From Gamsiella multidivaricata (Eukaryota > Mortierellomycota > Mortierellomycetes > Mortierellales > Mortierellaceae), in the NCBI RefSeq assembly GCF_025024155.1, contig NW_026251709.1, forward strand, positions 434,001 through 498,000: a stretch of DNA of 64,000 nt, read 5' to 3'. This document shows, piece by piece, positions 10,150-21,812 of the stretch; positions within the stretch are counted from its first letter, which is position 1, and the number at the start of each line of letters is the position of its first letter. The notes under the pieces are model-generated. The model ran no database searches. It was not told the DNA's origin and saw nothing but the letters and a program-made list of their open reading frames with translations. Both the position numbers and the translations under genes were made by a program.

Positions 10150-11341
10150 TCATTTTTTTATGGAATCGAACTCGTTACCATCCGTGATGCTATGCCAGAA
10201 CTTGTAGAGCAATGCCATGGACAAGAGGTCAAATATCGTCGAGAACACGGACCCGCTGACACGACTGCGTGCTGTTTCCGCGATTTTAGAACTCGCACCA
10301 AACAGAAGAATTTGGCCGACTGCGAAACTCATCAGCGCTATAACTGCCTAGACTATTGATGTTGTTAGAAGTAAATTCAGCCAAATGTTCCTTAAAATAA
10401 AATAAAATAAAATAAAATAAAATAAAATAAAATATATAGACCATTTACGCAACGGCTTACGCTCATCCAGTTTTCGAATTACCAGAATAATGACCAGGAT
10501 CATGTATAGTAGCGCCGCAGCGGCTGGGAAGACGGTCGTTAGAAAGAAGAGTCCTGGACTATGCCCATGGTGCGATTCAGTGATATCCATGGCAAGATCC
10601 AGGGATAGGAAAGTGGTTCCTGTCATCCAAACAATATTAGTGCCTACCACAAACTAAAAATTGCTTCGCCCAGTGTTAGATTTTAAATACGCTTATTCAC
10701 ATCCAGAGAATCGTCCTGGTTGATGCAACATGCCTGGATCATATATTTTGTTCCGTCAGCGACGAACTGAAAGACTGTGGAAGAATGACACAGGTCAGCT
10801 TTTTCCATCGTCCATGTCCATCTTCGCTCTCAATAGCACATGCCGATTTTCTAACGTACGGATTAGAGCGTTGATGATCAGGGTCCAAAAAAAACACACA
10901 ATCGTACCCAGGTGCAATGCAGAAGTCCAGACCATAAACATCCTACTGTCGCCCCTGGGAACAATGCTCCCGATCGTAAAGAGCTGCAGCAGCAATATAA
11001 TGGTAAATATCACGAACAGCAGACTCATCTCGGTTCTCCCTGAATTTGAGTATCAGTATCAGCAAGGTATAGTCTTGTTGGGATCATTCTTGTTCCCAAA
11101 ATGATATGGATGGGGGTTCTTTATCCACAGCCATGAACATACGGCTGGCCTTGCAAGCTAATTGCTGTACGATAAAGATGATCCCCAGGAGAGAAATAAC
11201 GAATGTGCCCAGATCCCGAGATAGTAAGGAGCATCGACCCATGACCGATTCCTGCAGAGTGTTGTTCAAAAGGTTGCATGTTGCAAGCGGTACGCAGGAT
11301 GAGAAGCATAGCGCATTGTAATCGCCGAACCACGATGACAT
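10150..11341 (-). CDS. CHS7: Chs7-like chitin synthase export chaperone
   Basis: This is a multi-pass ER membrane protein of the family that lets class IV chitin synthase (Chs3) leave the ER. Exons 11341-11143, 11039-10860, 10774-10701, 10653-10461 and 10343-10150 give 279 residues in phase; yeast Chs7 has 316. The family opening FGDYNALCFSSCVPLATCNL is clear. It is followed by about seven hydrophobic segments, the RRTEMSLLF joint, LFQFVADGT after a membrane span, and the FAVGQILLF and LLYKFW end. Intron 4 contains a (AAAAT)n microsatellite. The joins at exons 1/2 and 4/5 were fixed by homology to the family pattern. Confidence 0.87.
10393..10434. repeat. (AAAAT)n microsatellite in a CHS7-like intron
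   Basis: About eight tandem AAAAT units lie within intron 4 of the chaperone gene, close to the branch-point side. Length is likely variable between strains. Confidence 0.95.
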
Positions 11342-11999
11342 TTTCGGGAGACCCTTGCTTCGTCAGTAGGCACCGTCTTTGGATGTCGCCCTTGGAGCGC
11401 TGTTGCCAGCTCCTTTCAGAGTAAAAGCCGGACCTGGTTGCTGTCAAGTTCTGGTTGAGGTTCCTGCGAGACCTTGTGGTGAGTAGCAGCAGATATTCAA
11501 TGGTTGCGCAAGGAAGAAAGTAAGAAGCGGAATACAGAACACAAAAAGAGTTCCAAGAACTGAACTCGAAGGAGGGAGGAAAGGTAGAGGCTACAATAGG
11601 AGGTTGTCGATAAAAGATTTTTTTTGTGAAGACAGCTGTGGTGGCGGTCGCTGTAGAAGTGAACGGTGGGAAAAAAAGGGTGGGACATCAATGGTCCTAC
11701 CATGCTCCGTCTAACTATGGGTGGTAGCTCTATAACTAAAGGAAAAAATGGACAGCTGTCCTCGTCCATGCCTTGTACTGCTTGTATGCTGCTGTATGCT
11801 GTAATGCCTTTCTCCTTTCTTTCTGGCGCTGCTATACCGTCTCTTTTGCATCCCATCCTGATACTAGCTGACCTGACTTGGCTTGTTATCGTTGACTGTT
11901 CACAGCAATGCTATCGGACATATTCTTATAGTACATACTATTTATTATTATTGAACACCAGCAGCTCCCATTCTAATGATCTCGTCGAAGGTGCAATAT
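11342..11999. other. Spacer: CHS7-like promoter and channel-gene 3' flank
   Basis: This 658-bp spacer between two minus-strand genes contains purine- and T-rich stretches but no open frame that looks coding. It should hold the promoter of the CHS7-like gene and the terminator of the channel gene. Confidence 0.5.
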
Positions 12000-14900
12000 C
12001 TATACATAAGTATCCTGGTTTTGGTGCTGCTGCGGATTGTCATTGTTGTAGTATTTGTTGCTCTGACCGGAATAATTCATGCTCCCTTGAGTCTGCGTCC
12101 GGCCCATCGCCTTGTGGCCATGCGTCGATTTTGGTCCGTCAAATCCGTACTTCCCAGAACCATAATCATTCGACACCTGCGTAGGTGACGTAGATGTGTA
12201 TTGCAGGGCAGACGAATCCTTGTATCCAACGCGTGGTGAAGGCTGGTGTTGAATCGCCTGCTGAGGAAGAGGTGTCGTCGGCGTTGTCGGGGTTGAGTGT
12301 TCAGGGCTATGATGATCGCTGCCATTTTGGAACGGATCCTGATGATGTTGCTGTTGGTTTCCACTCCTGCTTCTACTCTGCATCTTGGGGAAATTCACCG
12401 GCGGCAAGTGCAGCGCCTTTTTGTCCTCATATTGAGTTGCCTTTCCAGTGCTCTTGTAGCTATCCGTTTGATGCATCTTTGCCAACTCGAGATATGAAGG
12501 CTTTGAACCTGCGCCTCCCGCATTGCTTCCGGTGTTACTGTTGCTGCCACTGCGGCTGTAACTGTAAGGATCTGCGGATCGGTCGGCTCTGTAGCGGCCA
12601 GCAACGAAAGAGGTCATATCCTGGGCGCCATATACCTTAGGACCTTGTGCTGGTTGCTGCTGCTGAGATGGGGGCGAACTGATGCTGTACGTGTCGTCAT
12701 AGCGCTGCGTAGCCGACTTCGTCAGACTTTGCTTCTGATCATCGAAATAATCATCGACGAGATCGTCGGTTCCCAGAACATGCTGTGAGTGGTATTGTTG
12801 ATTCTGCTGTGGAGATTGTGCACGGCTACTGGAATCGTAAGGATCTGCTCCCAGCACCTGGAAGTGATTGTTAGATTTGGATCCCTTCCTGACATGTTCC
12901 ATTTCAAAGCTCTCCATCTCCTGTTCCTTTCCGTCATGGCCATGGTTATCACGCTGCGAATGGAGGGACGATTTGCCGCGGCTTGGCTGCTTGCCCTGAC
13001 CAGGGCGACGGCCTCCCTCTTTCGAGCGGCCGGTACTGCGGCTGCCATGCAAGACCTTGTTGCTCAGAAGCTTCGTAGCTACGTCTGGAACGAGTACAGA
13101 GACGACCTTGGAGCTGAGGACTGGGTTCTCAAAGTTCATGACCAGTAGGTTGCCGTTTTTGCCGCCCTTGAACAGATGTCTCTCGTTGCGAGCAGAGCCA
13201 TAGTCATAATAGTCGATCTTGGGGTCATAGTTTCTGGACAAGAACAGCTTGAAGAGTATGGTTACAATTGGCAGGGGCACGACCACCAGTGAGTGTGTGT
13301 GGGCGCCCTTGAGGTTGAGGACACCGATCATGACGATCTGAAAGAGGACTAGCGCAGCGAGAAGGCGGTTGTAGACCACACGGAACAGACGACCTCCAGT
13401 CTCGATCCTGGTGCGGAAGACGTACATGAGCTGGTACTTGTAGACGAGTGAGGCGAGTGAGAAATAAACCACCGCAAAGAAGAGCACCAGGGGCGCGATC
13501 ACAGAGTAGAGCAGTGCAACCGTCAGAAGGAACATATGGACGGAAAAGTACAGAGGAAAGTCGAACACATCAGGCTTATTCATGGCCTTGCTCTCGCGCG
13601 GGGTGAGAGTGGTTTTGAACCAGTAGAGGACAAGAGAGACGAGCTGGAAGAGGTCTAGCAGGGCTCCAAAGTTGCGGAGAGAGATGTAGTTGACCCAGAA
13701 CAAACTGGTGTCAATTACATTCTTGGAAAGTAGCTCCACAATGTTGTTATGCTCGCTAATGAATTTCTTGATGTCCTGCCAGGTTCCATCCGAGAGGCTG
13801 AAGTTGCTGAGGGTTGCCTTGATCTGGGCAAAGAAGCCGACGATAGTACCAGCGAGAGCAAGAACGATAAGGTTGTTGAGGGTGAAAAACAGGTAGAACT
13901 TTGCGAGAGTCGATCTGTCTGTGCTGGACTTGGTGATGTTGCCCTGGAACCATGCCAGGTAAACAATCAGCTTACGGATCAATAGAAACAGGACATCCAT
14001 GAACAGGACAGGCAACAGTGATTGGACCAAGCTGGCAACGAACGTGTGCTCCTCAAAGTAGGACTTGGAGGCTGGAATCAGTCCGACGATGCTCTCAAGC
14101 TTGGCGATGGTGGACAAGAAACTCATCGGGATGAAGAAAAGGAGCGAAAATACCACGAATGCGGTGTTGACGATGATCCTGCGTGTCTTGCGCAGCTGCT
14201 TCGGGTTGGCGACATTGAACCAGATGATGTCTTTGGGAATTGGCGAGAGGAACAGCTCAGGAGGGTCGATCATCTTTGAGCGCTTGCGCAAAGTCGTCGC
14301 GCTGGACAGCTCCTTGGCAACGCGATGGGCTGCGTGGATGGTTGCATATGACACGAATCCATAGTTGGTAGGCCGAGACTTTGAGACCTGGTGGCGAGTC
14401 ATCTCGATCTGGTCCGTGAGTTCCTCGATCTGCTGAGAATAATAGTCGATAGCGTCCACCTTTTTCGATCCGCAGAAGCCGCCAACCTTCACCGTCGGCC
14501 GCTTGGAGGGCAGTCTGTTGGGGTCTGGGAAGAAAAGTGTACGGGCAGGAAACGTTAGTACCTAGTTCGCTCTTCCAATAAACCTGGATCGAGCTGTAAA
14601 AGAGCAAGGACTCACCGGCATAATACTTGGCAACGACCTTCTCGAGCGCCTTGACCATCTTTTTGTGCTTGTCCATCAGCTCCGGCAGCTTTTCAATCTT
14701 GCGTCCTACGAGCGCCTGCACCGGCTTGTCGCTGAGACCCATGTCGTTCATGAACTTGAGCAGTTTATCGTCGTTCTGAAGAGTCGAAGGCAATCCTGCG
14801 AGCATGATGGTTCTGGACGCCACGTCCTCCTGATATGCCTCGCTCTCAAAGTATCGGATCCTGAACCCGAGAAAGGTCTTGTAGTTATGTAACATGGCAA

Positions 14901-15692
14901 TGTACATGATCATGCTGAAGACCCAAACGCCTCCGACATGGGCCCAGAGCCACCTGAGGTCGCTCATTCCGGCCATGGTCAACATAGAGACCTTGTCTGT
15001 AGAGGCCTGGTCTGTAGGCATGTTGCGTTGTGCTCGTAATGTGAAAATAATGTTGATGGGGATCAGAGCACCACATCCGATGACGGCCATAGCGAGGAAG
15101 ATCTGTCGACACATGCGTACAAAGCGGATAAAGACCACCGCATCGAGTCCAATTTTCTCGACTAGTACTTCATCCGGGCAGCTCCAGACAGGCCGCATCC
15201 ATGAAAAGTAGCCCTCTTCTAGTCTTGGTGCGCGTTTACTGCAAAAAAGAGAATAGGGAACTCCAGTTAAAATATCGATCGACCAGCTTACAAAAGGGAT
15301 AGCCGTACTCGCGGATGCTGTGTAAAACGGTGCTTACTCTTGTGGTGAGGACTTGTATTTCCGGGCATAGATGACTATGTGGTAGATGGAAATGTATCAC
15401 AGGGTGTCAATCACATAAGCACGGAGGTTTAATCGGGGATTGAGTAGAACATAAACGAGACGACCACACTAGACAGGTTTGGCACACTCTACTTAAACAC
15501 TAGGCTGTTTCTCTCCCTCCCGCCTCTTTCCCTCACAGACTAAGGGCGGACTTTACCTCCATTCCTGGGTCTGAGCCAGCAAAAGGCGCCAAGAGTGATG
15601 AGAGACAGGGCAACGTTGGTGCCCAAGTTGATGGCCAGAGCAATAGGCTGCTTGTCGTTGATGGCAGAGTCTGGATTGTAGATACTGGACAT
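12000..15692 (-). CDS. OSCA/TMEM63-type (CSC1/RSN1 family) membrane channel
   Basis: The predicted 1106-residue membrane protein belongs to the fungal CSC1/PHM7/RSN1 family, related to plant OSCA and animal TMEM63 osmo- or mechanosensitive cation channels. Exons are 15692-15557, 15374-15338, 15238-14616 and 14524-12000. Order: an N-terminal membrane span (residues about 15-43); YARKY...PRLEEGYFSWMRPVW; two more spans; a cytosolic region with RTIMLAGLP; then, after DPPELFLSPIPKDIIWFN, a block of about eight spans. The last 350 residues are hydrophilic and rich in Ser, Gln, His and Gly, with Gln runs, and probably form a disordered cytosolic tail. This tail is longer than in yeast Csc1. Ion selectivity cannot be read from sequence. 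Confidence 0.88.
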
Positions 15693-17227
15693 AATGAATG
15701 AGAGCCGGTAATAGATGCAGGAGACTTGTTCCTATTCCTCTACTCTCAATTCCTCTCTAGAAAAGAAGAAGTGGTCCTGAGGTGATTTGGAGAAGGATAA
15801 GTGAGGTGATACTACAGTTAAATGTGTGAGGAGGGGGATGTGGTCGATCACAGCGTGAGGTGAATAAGACGAAGTAGAAAATTAAAATCTGAGACTGAGA
15901 CTGAGACTGAGAAGGTGAGGCGGTGGAAGTTTCAGGTACGGGGGAGAAGAGTGTCCCTGAATATGAAAAGGGAAATGAGATGAAAGAAAGAAAGTGATGA
16001 ATGAGAAAAGAGAGGGATGATGACAAACAAATACGAGGAAGAAAACAAAGAGGGCGAAGGAAGAAAGATTGAACGAGACAAGAAAGTAGTAGAAAAAATA
16101 ACATGCACCAAAGTGGGAAGGCTATCTCATATAACGCCCACTCCCAGTAGCACAATTTATTTTATCAAAGTGCAATCGCCCCTGGTAACAAAGCTAAATT
16201 GCAATTGGACTTTCTTCCTCGTTCCGATGCGCTACATGTACATGCCAACCAGTCGTTTGGTGCAACTACGTAAGGATTTGACAACGATAGTCATGTCATT
16301 GACATCCGTATGGTAGTTGATAATGGAAACGTCCGTTCCCAAGTTTTGAGTGTTGATATGCTTAGGCTGCTTTAGCAACAGCTTCCGCTGGTCTAGCCGG
16401 TTCTATGACGAAATTCGCGATGATGGCAAACAATCATTCAAGCCTAGAGAAAAACAAGGAAGGTAAAGGTGTCCCAGAACAGAATAAAACTTCGTCTAGT
16501 ATTAGTGGTAGCGAAAGTGGTAGCCGTGAAGTGTTGTCATGGACTTGTGTTCCCAATGATGCAAAGCAAACGTAGACTCACCGAGTACGAGGAGCATCTT
16601 TTCAGAATGAATAAGTGCGGGAAAAAAGGAAGAACGGTCAGGATGACAAGGATTTCGAGCAAGGTGTAACATGCGTCGTCGCTCAACGGAATGAGGAGAT
16701 TTAGATCGGAATATCTCTAAGGGCTACTGGTGTAGCAGACTGAGTCGAAGACTGAGGGACGGGTGACCATGCATGCATGTAGAGCACTGCAGCCACGGCT
16801 AAAAAGGCACCAGCCCCACGCCCCGTTTACCGGAGTAAGGGAGGACCACAACTCCAGAACTAATTTCACTTCCTGGGCGCAAGCTTTATACGAGAGCAAT
16901 TGCTTTAGTGCACTACGCCCGATACGAAAAGCGTGGATGATTGTGAGCATGGCTCTGACGGAACGATGGGAACAAGGAACAAGGTTCAATTGCGATATGT
17001 GGGCTGTATTGAGCTTCATTGAAGAAATTATAATCCGGCTACATATGCTCGTACGCTCGAAAGAGGTTCCGGGCCGATTAAGACGTTCGTGAAGAGAGCC
17101 ATACACTATTGGTCATTGATCTCAAAGAAGTGCCTTCAGTTTTGATGTAAGAAGAGAAAAGGCTATTTATTCGCATCCAACAGATCTGCTTTGTATTTCT
17201 ATCTTGAGTTGAAGTGAGCATACTCGC
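15693..17227. other. Gene-poor spacer between channel gene and TIM13
   Basis: About 1.5 kb without a convincing gene. It starts with the presumed promoter of the channel gene. There is a short TGAGAC repeat (about four units) near 15890-15915 and a purine-rich stretch from 15960 to 16100. Several open frames of 60-130 codons exist on both strands, but none resembles a known protein and none has supporting introns. Confidence 0.5.
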
Positions 17228-17916
17228 TCAAAATCCGCCGGCACCAGCCATGTTCTGCGACTCGCGTTGCACGCGTGCGATGTATGTTCGTGAAACGATG
17301 TTCCATGCCTCCATGTACCGATCCATGCACTTGGAGACGCAAGCCTTGAGTTCGTATCATCAAAAACGTTTTCCAAGTAATCGTCCAGTTCGTTCAGTTC
17401 AAATACAGGGAGCAAAGGAAACATTCGTAGCGGTTAGAGAAGCCCATAGCAGACAAGAACAGATAGCAATTGAGACTGACCTGTTCACCGCTATCCAGAC
17501 TAGAGCCTGGCTTAGGAACACATCTGGCGAAGCACTTCTCATTGATTTTCTATATCATCCAGCATACAGCGCAATAAAGATGCAGACCGTCAGGAATTAC
17601 GGAAGAGAGAAGTCAATTGGAGCAAACCGTTGAGAAGGTCATCGAGGCAGAGCTCTGGACATTCATGGTAATAGTGACCGCACATACGTTGATCAGCTCT
17701 TGGGCATTGGCGAGCGCGAGTTCGCTGCGAACCTGATCCATGACCTGCTGCTTCTTGGCGTCCTATTGTCAAATGGCCTGTATGTTAATCCTCCTTCCGT
17801 TGTTCGATTCTGTGAATGCAATTGTTTGTGATCCGAAGGCACTAGAGTCGGTACCAGTGCCAGACGATATTGCAACGCACCATAGAACCGCTGCCGTAGC
17901 TTCCGTAGTCAGACAT
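17228..17916 (-). CDS. TIM13: Mitochondrial small TIM chaperone Tim13
   Basis: This 98-residue intermembrane-space chaperone escorts hydrophobic inner-membrane proteins with Tim8. Four exons, 17916-17881, 17762-17688, 17549-17481 and 17344-17228, are in phase. The twin CX3C motif is complete: CFARC and CVSKC, separated by [12 protein letters not shown]. The flanking helices [21 protein letters not shown] and [20 protein letters not shown] match the Tim13 pattern. Yeast Tim13 has 105 residues. The gene is divergent from SEC10, with 193 bp between start codons that must contain both promoters. No single open frame shows the gene, because its exons are short. Confidence 0.93.
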
Positions 17917-18109
17917 GTCGTATATGTGGGCGAAGTTTGAGCTGGTGGAAGAGTGAGGAAGATGGTGGTGTAGACTTGGCCTCATCTACACGTGACTAGT
18001 TTTGGAGGTATCTCCCACCGCGGTCATCCTTCCCTTGCATCATCAACGTTTCGCCATCGACTCAAGGATAAGTCCATATACCATCGCTGGGGAACAATAC
18101 TAAACAGCC

Positions 18110-21100
18110 ATGGCGCCACCACGAATGCCTCGACCTTACGAGCTGAACCCGGACCTGAAAGCGACGCTTCGCGTAGAGTCATTCCAAGTAATTGATGGCG
18201 AACTGGGACTCAAAGCAGCGATGATTGCAGCACCGGAATAGCGTGTGGTCTTTGGTCATTCTCATATTGACATTAAATATCCATGTAAACGGTAGGGCAC
18301 GTTCAGCTCAAAGGCGTTTATCGAGAAGCTGTCGAGCGGAATTATCGCCACGCGCATCAAAGAAAACTCCAATACATTCGACCCAAAGCCGTTTATCCGC
18401 ACTTTCGAGAGCTCGCTGGAGGAGCTTGAGAAGCTGGCGAGCAAGATGCAGAAGCACACAATCGAATTAGAGCGAGAGACACAAAAGGAAGAGTTGGCGT
18501 TCAAGAAGCAAGTCAAGGAATTAGGCCTTGGTTTTGATGTATGCCATGTCAAATGATAAGTAGGTTTACTAATATGGACTATGGCTGCAATATGAGCGAT
18601 CTAACATAGCTTTTACTGGAACCATAGGATGTTCAATCAAGTTTGGAGAGTCTAGAGTCTCGTATTAGCGAAGTTGGAAGCACAGCAATCCGTATCGGTA
18701 CGGCAATGGCAATCGCATACGTGTGGTACTCAGATGGAAATGAACGCTGACACTCAGCTCAACTTGCTCACTATTTGTCTTAACTTACCTAGGTGAAAAA
18801 CTGGAAACGGCTGATAGTCAAAGAGCGAGAGCGGTTCTATCAAAAAAGCTAATGGAGTACTTTATGCAGTTCAACGAAGGACGGTGTCCGACTCTGGAAT
18901 CGCTCATGACTCAGCAGGGACTTGATGGGCAGATTGAGGCAGCAAGGATTCTTAGACAGCTTGCTATTCTCGCCAAGGAAGTAGACCTGCCCGACACACA
19001 GGTGGCGCGAGAAGGGATTGAAAAGTTCAGGGAACAGTTTGAGACCGACATGTTGTCCTCCTTCGACAAAGCATACAGACATGCGGATCCCAAGGTCATG
19101 GCGGTAAGGGCACACAGGCCGCTGGGCACAGCAGTTACTAGACGATACCGGAGATTGGAGCATGTAGCTGACTAAGACTTCTTATCTTCTTTGCACCATT
19201 TTTTAGCATTGTGCCAAGGCGTTGCTAGAATTCAATGGTGGACATTCCTGCGTACAAATTTACGTCAATCAGCACGATTTCTTCATGTTGCATTCCAAAG
19301 TCAATGAAAGTACGCCTGTGGAAGGCCCAGACCAGTAAGTTCTTGGTCTTTCTGTATCTGTCAGCGTTCTACATGGACATACAATTTAGTCCGCATGTTA
19401 ATTTACCATTTTAACCATAGAGAGAACCTCGCAAATCCAGTGGCGGCCATCCCACCAATTGACGCAGGCTTGATCAAACTATACGACGACATTCGCACAA
19501 CGGTTGAGCAAGAAGCAGAGATTATTTCGATGGTCTTCCCAAACCCCGCAGCAGTGTTTCAAGTCTTTATCCAGCGGGTTTTTGGCCAATCGGTAGGATG
19601 TCAGCCATTGAGTCGTACAACCAATATTACTCACTGGGGTCTCATCTTCTAACCTAGAGTATTTTGTGCTCAATAGATTCAACAATTCATCGAGACACTC
19701 TTGGAAAGAGCACAAGCAAAATCGACGCTCGCCTATCTCAGGACCCTTTCATCCATTCACGAGCAAACCGTCTTGCTAGTCGAGGACTTGAAAAAATGCG
19801 AGGATACCTTAAAGGTCGGCGTCAACACTAATGTCAAGGGATCCAACGTCTCCGTCACTACACAGCCACTTGCACAAACTCTGGATCGCTGCCTCGACGA
19901 TCTTTTTGTCCCCTACCTCGAGAGTGACCGATACCAGGAAAAGGAGTTACAGTCGCTCTGTGAAATTTATGACTCTATGCTTGCCAAGTTCACAGCATAC
20001 CAGGTAGACTTTTGCAAGATATAATTTGCTTCAGCGCCACTTGATGCTTAGACAATGGTAGGGATAAGCTTTTAACCTATCCTTCATTCTCCGCCGCACT
20101 AGCTTCAACGCCGAGGCGGCAACAAATTCAGGGCTATCATCACCCGCACGTTCAACCAGATCATTGACTCTTCCAACAATCGCCAATCACTTCCACCTGT
20201 GGTCCAAGAGAACTTTGCTACCGTCAAGAATCCCGAAAAATACCAGAACATGCAAGTCTCGGACGACGACGGTAATCTCTCGGTAGAAGTTGTTATCAAG
20301 CTGCTCAAAATCCACGCAGAAAGTGTTGTCAGGAGTGTGGGATTGCTGCCTGTATCCGGAAGGTAAGACTTCTATTATCACGGAACAAAAATATGTGTCG
20401 CCTTTTATCGTACAGTGGGTGTTAACGCTCTATCGGTTTACCTTGAATATCATATAGGCCAAAAAACACAGCAGTGCTGTTTCAGCTGCTGAATGACTAT
20501 ATCGGCATGCGTTACATTGATGCTGCACTGGACTCGGCACTGGAAGACTTATCAGCAATGGATCCCAAGTTTCCTCCCGATATGAGGCCCATGAAGCGCG
20601 TCAAGCTTGTGAGCGGCATTGTTCATTTGCTTCAGATGCATTTCCAAACCACTATTGTAAGTGCATCGTTACCTTCGTTTTATGATATTGCTCCCATACT
20701 ACCAACCTATGGCTGTTATTCATCAAATTTCTTTGTTTTTTCCAAATAGCTACCACTTACGGTGCCCTCACCGCAAGTGTACCGCGAGACAGTCATTCAG
20801 AAGAACAAGCTGATGGCTAATGTAGAGTTTAAGGCGAATGCCACGATACAAAAAGAAATCGATGTGATCCTGGCCTGGTTGGAAACCTGTCTGAGCCGCC
20901 AGCGTCGTACTGATTTCAAGCCCAAGGACGACGAGATTGACTTGACAGGACTGGCGACAAAACCTTGCATGGACTGCTGCGAGTTCTTGAGGCGGATGTA
21001 TGATATGATCCGCAAGTACTTTGATGGCAAGAATATCGAAATGTTTTGCACAGAGATTGGCATCGCCTTCCATGGGTATGTTTAAAAACTATTGCGCACC

Positions 21101-21657
21101 GGATCGAGACACGTATGAGACTCAAGAAATGCTCATCGTCCGATTTGTATTCGTTATAGGATGCTTCTGGAGCACTTCAAAAAGTTTTCGATCAGTCCGG
21201 TAGGAGGAGTCCTGCTCACGAAGTAAGTGATGCCTCTTTTCCTTGGCCCCTGGTGACGGCTCACGCATCAGCAGCTCTAACCAAGTTGCTCCTTTGATTT
21301 TTCTCTAGGGATATTGCGAAGTACCAAGAGTCCGTGAAGGCATGGAACATTCCATCACTTAACGAGCGGTTTGAGATGTTACGCCAGCTCGGTAATGTGT
21401 TCTTGGTCAAGCCAGAAATTTTGCCCTCTGTCCTCAACGAAGGATACCTTGCCAAGGTCGATTTCAAGAGTTTATACCCGTATCTTCAGATGCGCGTGGA
21501 TTTCAAGACGTCCAAGATCGATAAGCTGTTTGAGAAACTCAACTTAAGTGTGGCAGATGGCTCAGGATCCAGCAGTGGAAACGCTAACACAGCCAGCAGG
21601 ATGGCAGCATTAGAGGACTTGACAGGGGCCAAGTTCCTAAGTTATTCAATGCGATAG
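18110..21657 (+). CDS. SEC10: Exocyst complex subunit Sec10 (EXOC5)
   Basis: Sec10 is one of eight exocyst subunits that tether secretory vesicles to the plasma membrane at hyphal tips. Twelve exons in phase (18110-18187, 18296-18538, 18628-18697, 18793-19103, 19207-19334, 19421-19592, 19677-20003, 20103-20362, 20458-20656, 20750-21075, 21160-21222, 21309-21657) give 841 residues, close to yeast Sec10 (871). Family landmarks are an N-terminal coiled coil rich in Glu/Lys (about residues 60-105), EFNGGHSCVQIYINQHDFF, FGQSIQQFIETLL followed by AYLRTLSSIH, and KLVSGIVHLLQMHFQTT. The C-terminal half is helical, as in CATCHR-type tethers. It is convergent with the downstream DnaJ gene, 155 bp apart. 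Confidence 0.94.
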
Positions 21658-21812
21658 ACACACAGAAGACTACAGCTTTGGTAGCTGTCAAGTAATATAC
21701 ATTTGTAAAAGTCGAGCTGAACGGGATACATTGTGATGCTCTATTGTGCTGTTCATTTCTATGATACACTGTGAAAAATGAGGCCAAAAAATGCGACTCT
21801 TCTTCCTCCATA

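Noticed and set aside
16017..17106. Several 80-130-codon open frames on both strands between the channel gene and TIM13
   Set aside because: Low-complexity or random composition, no family resemblance and no clear splice structure.
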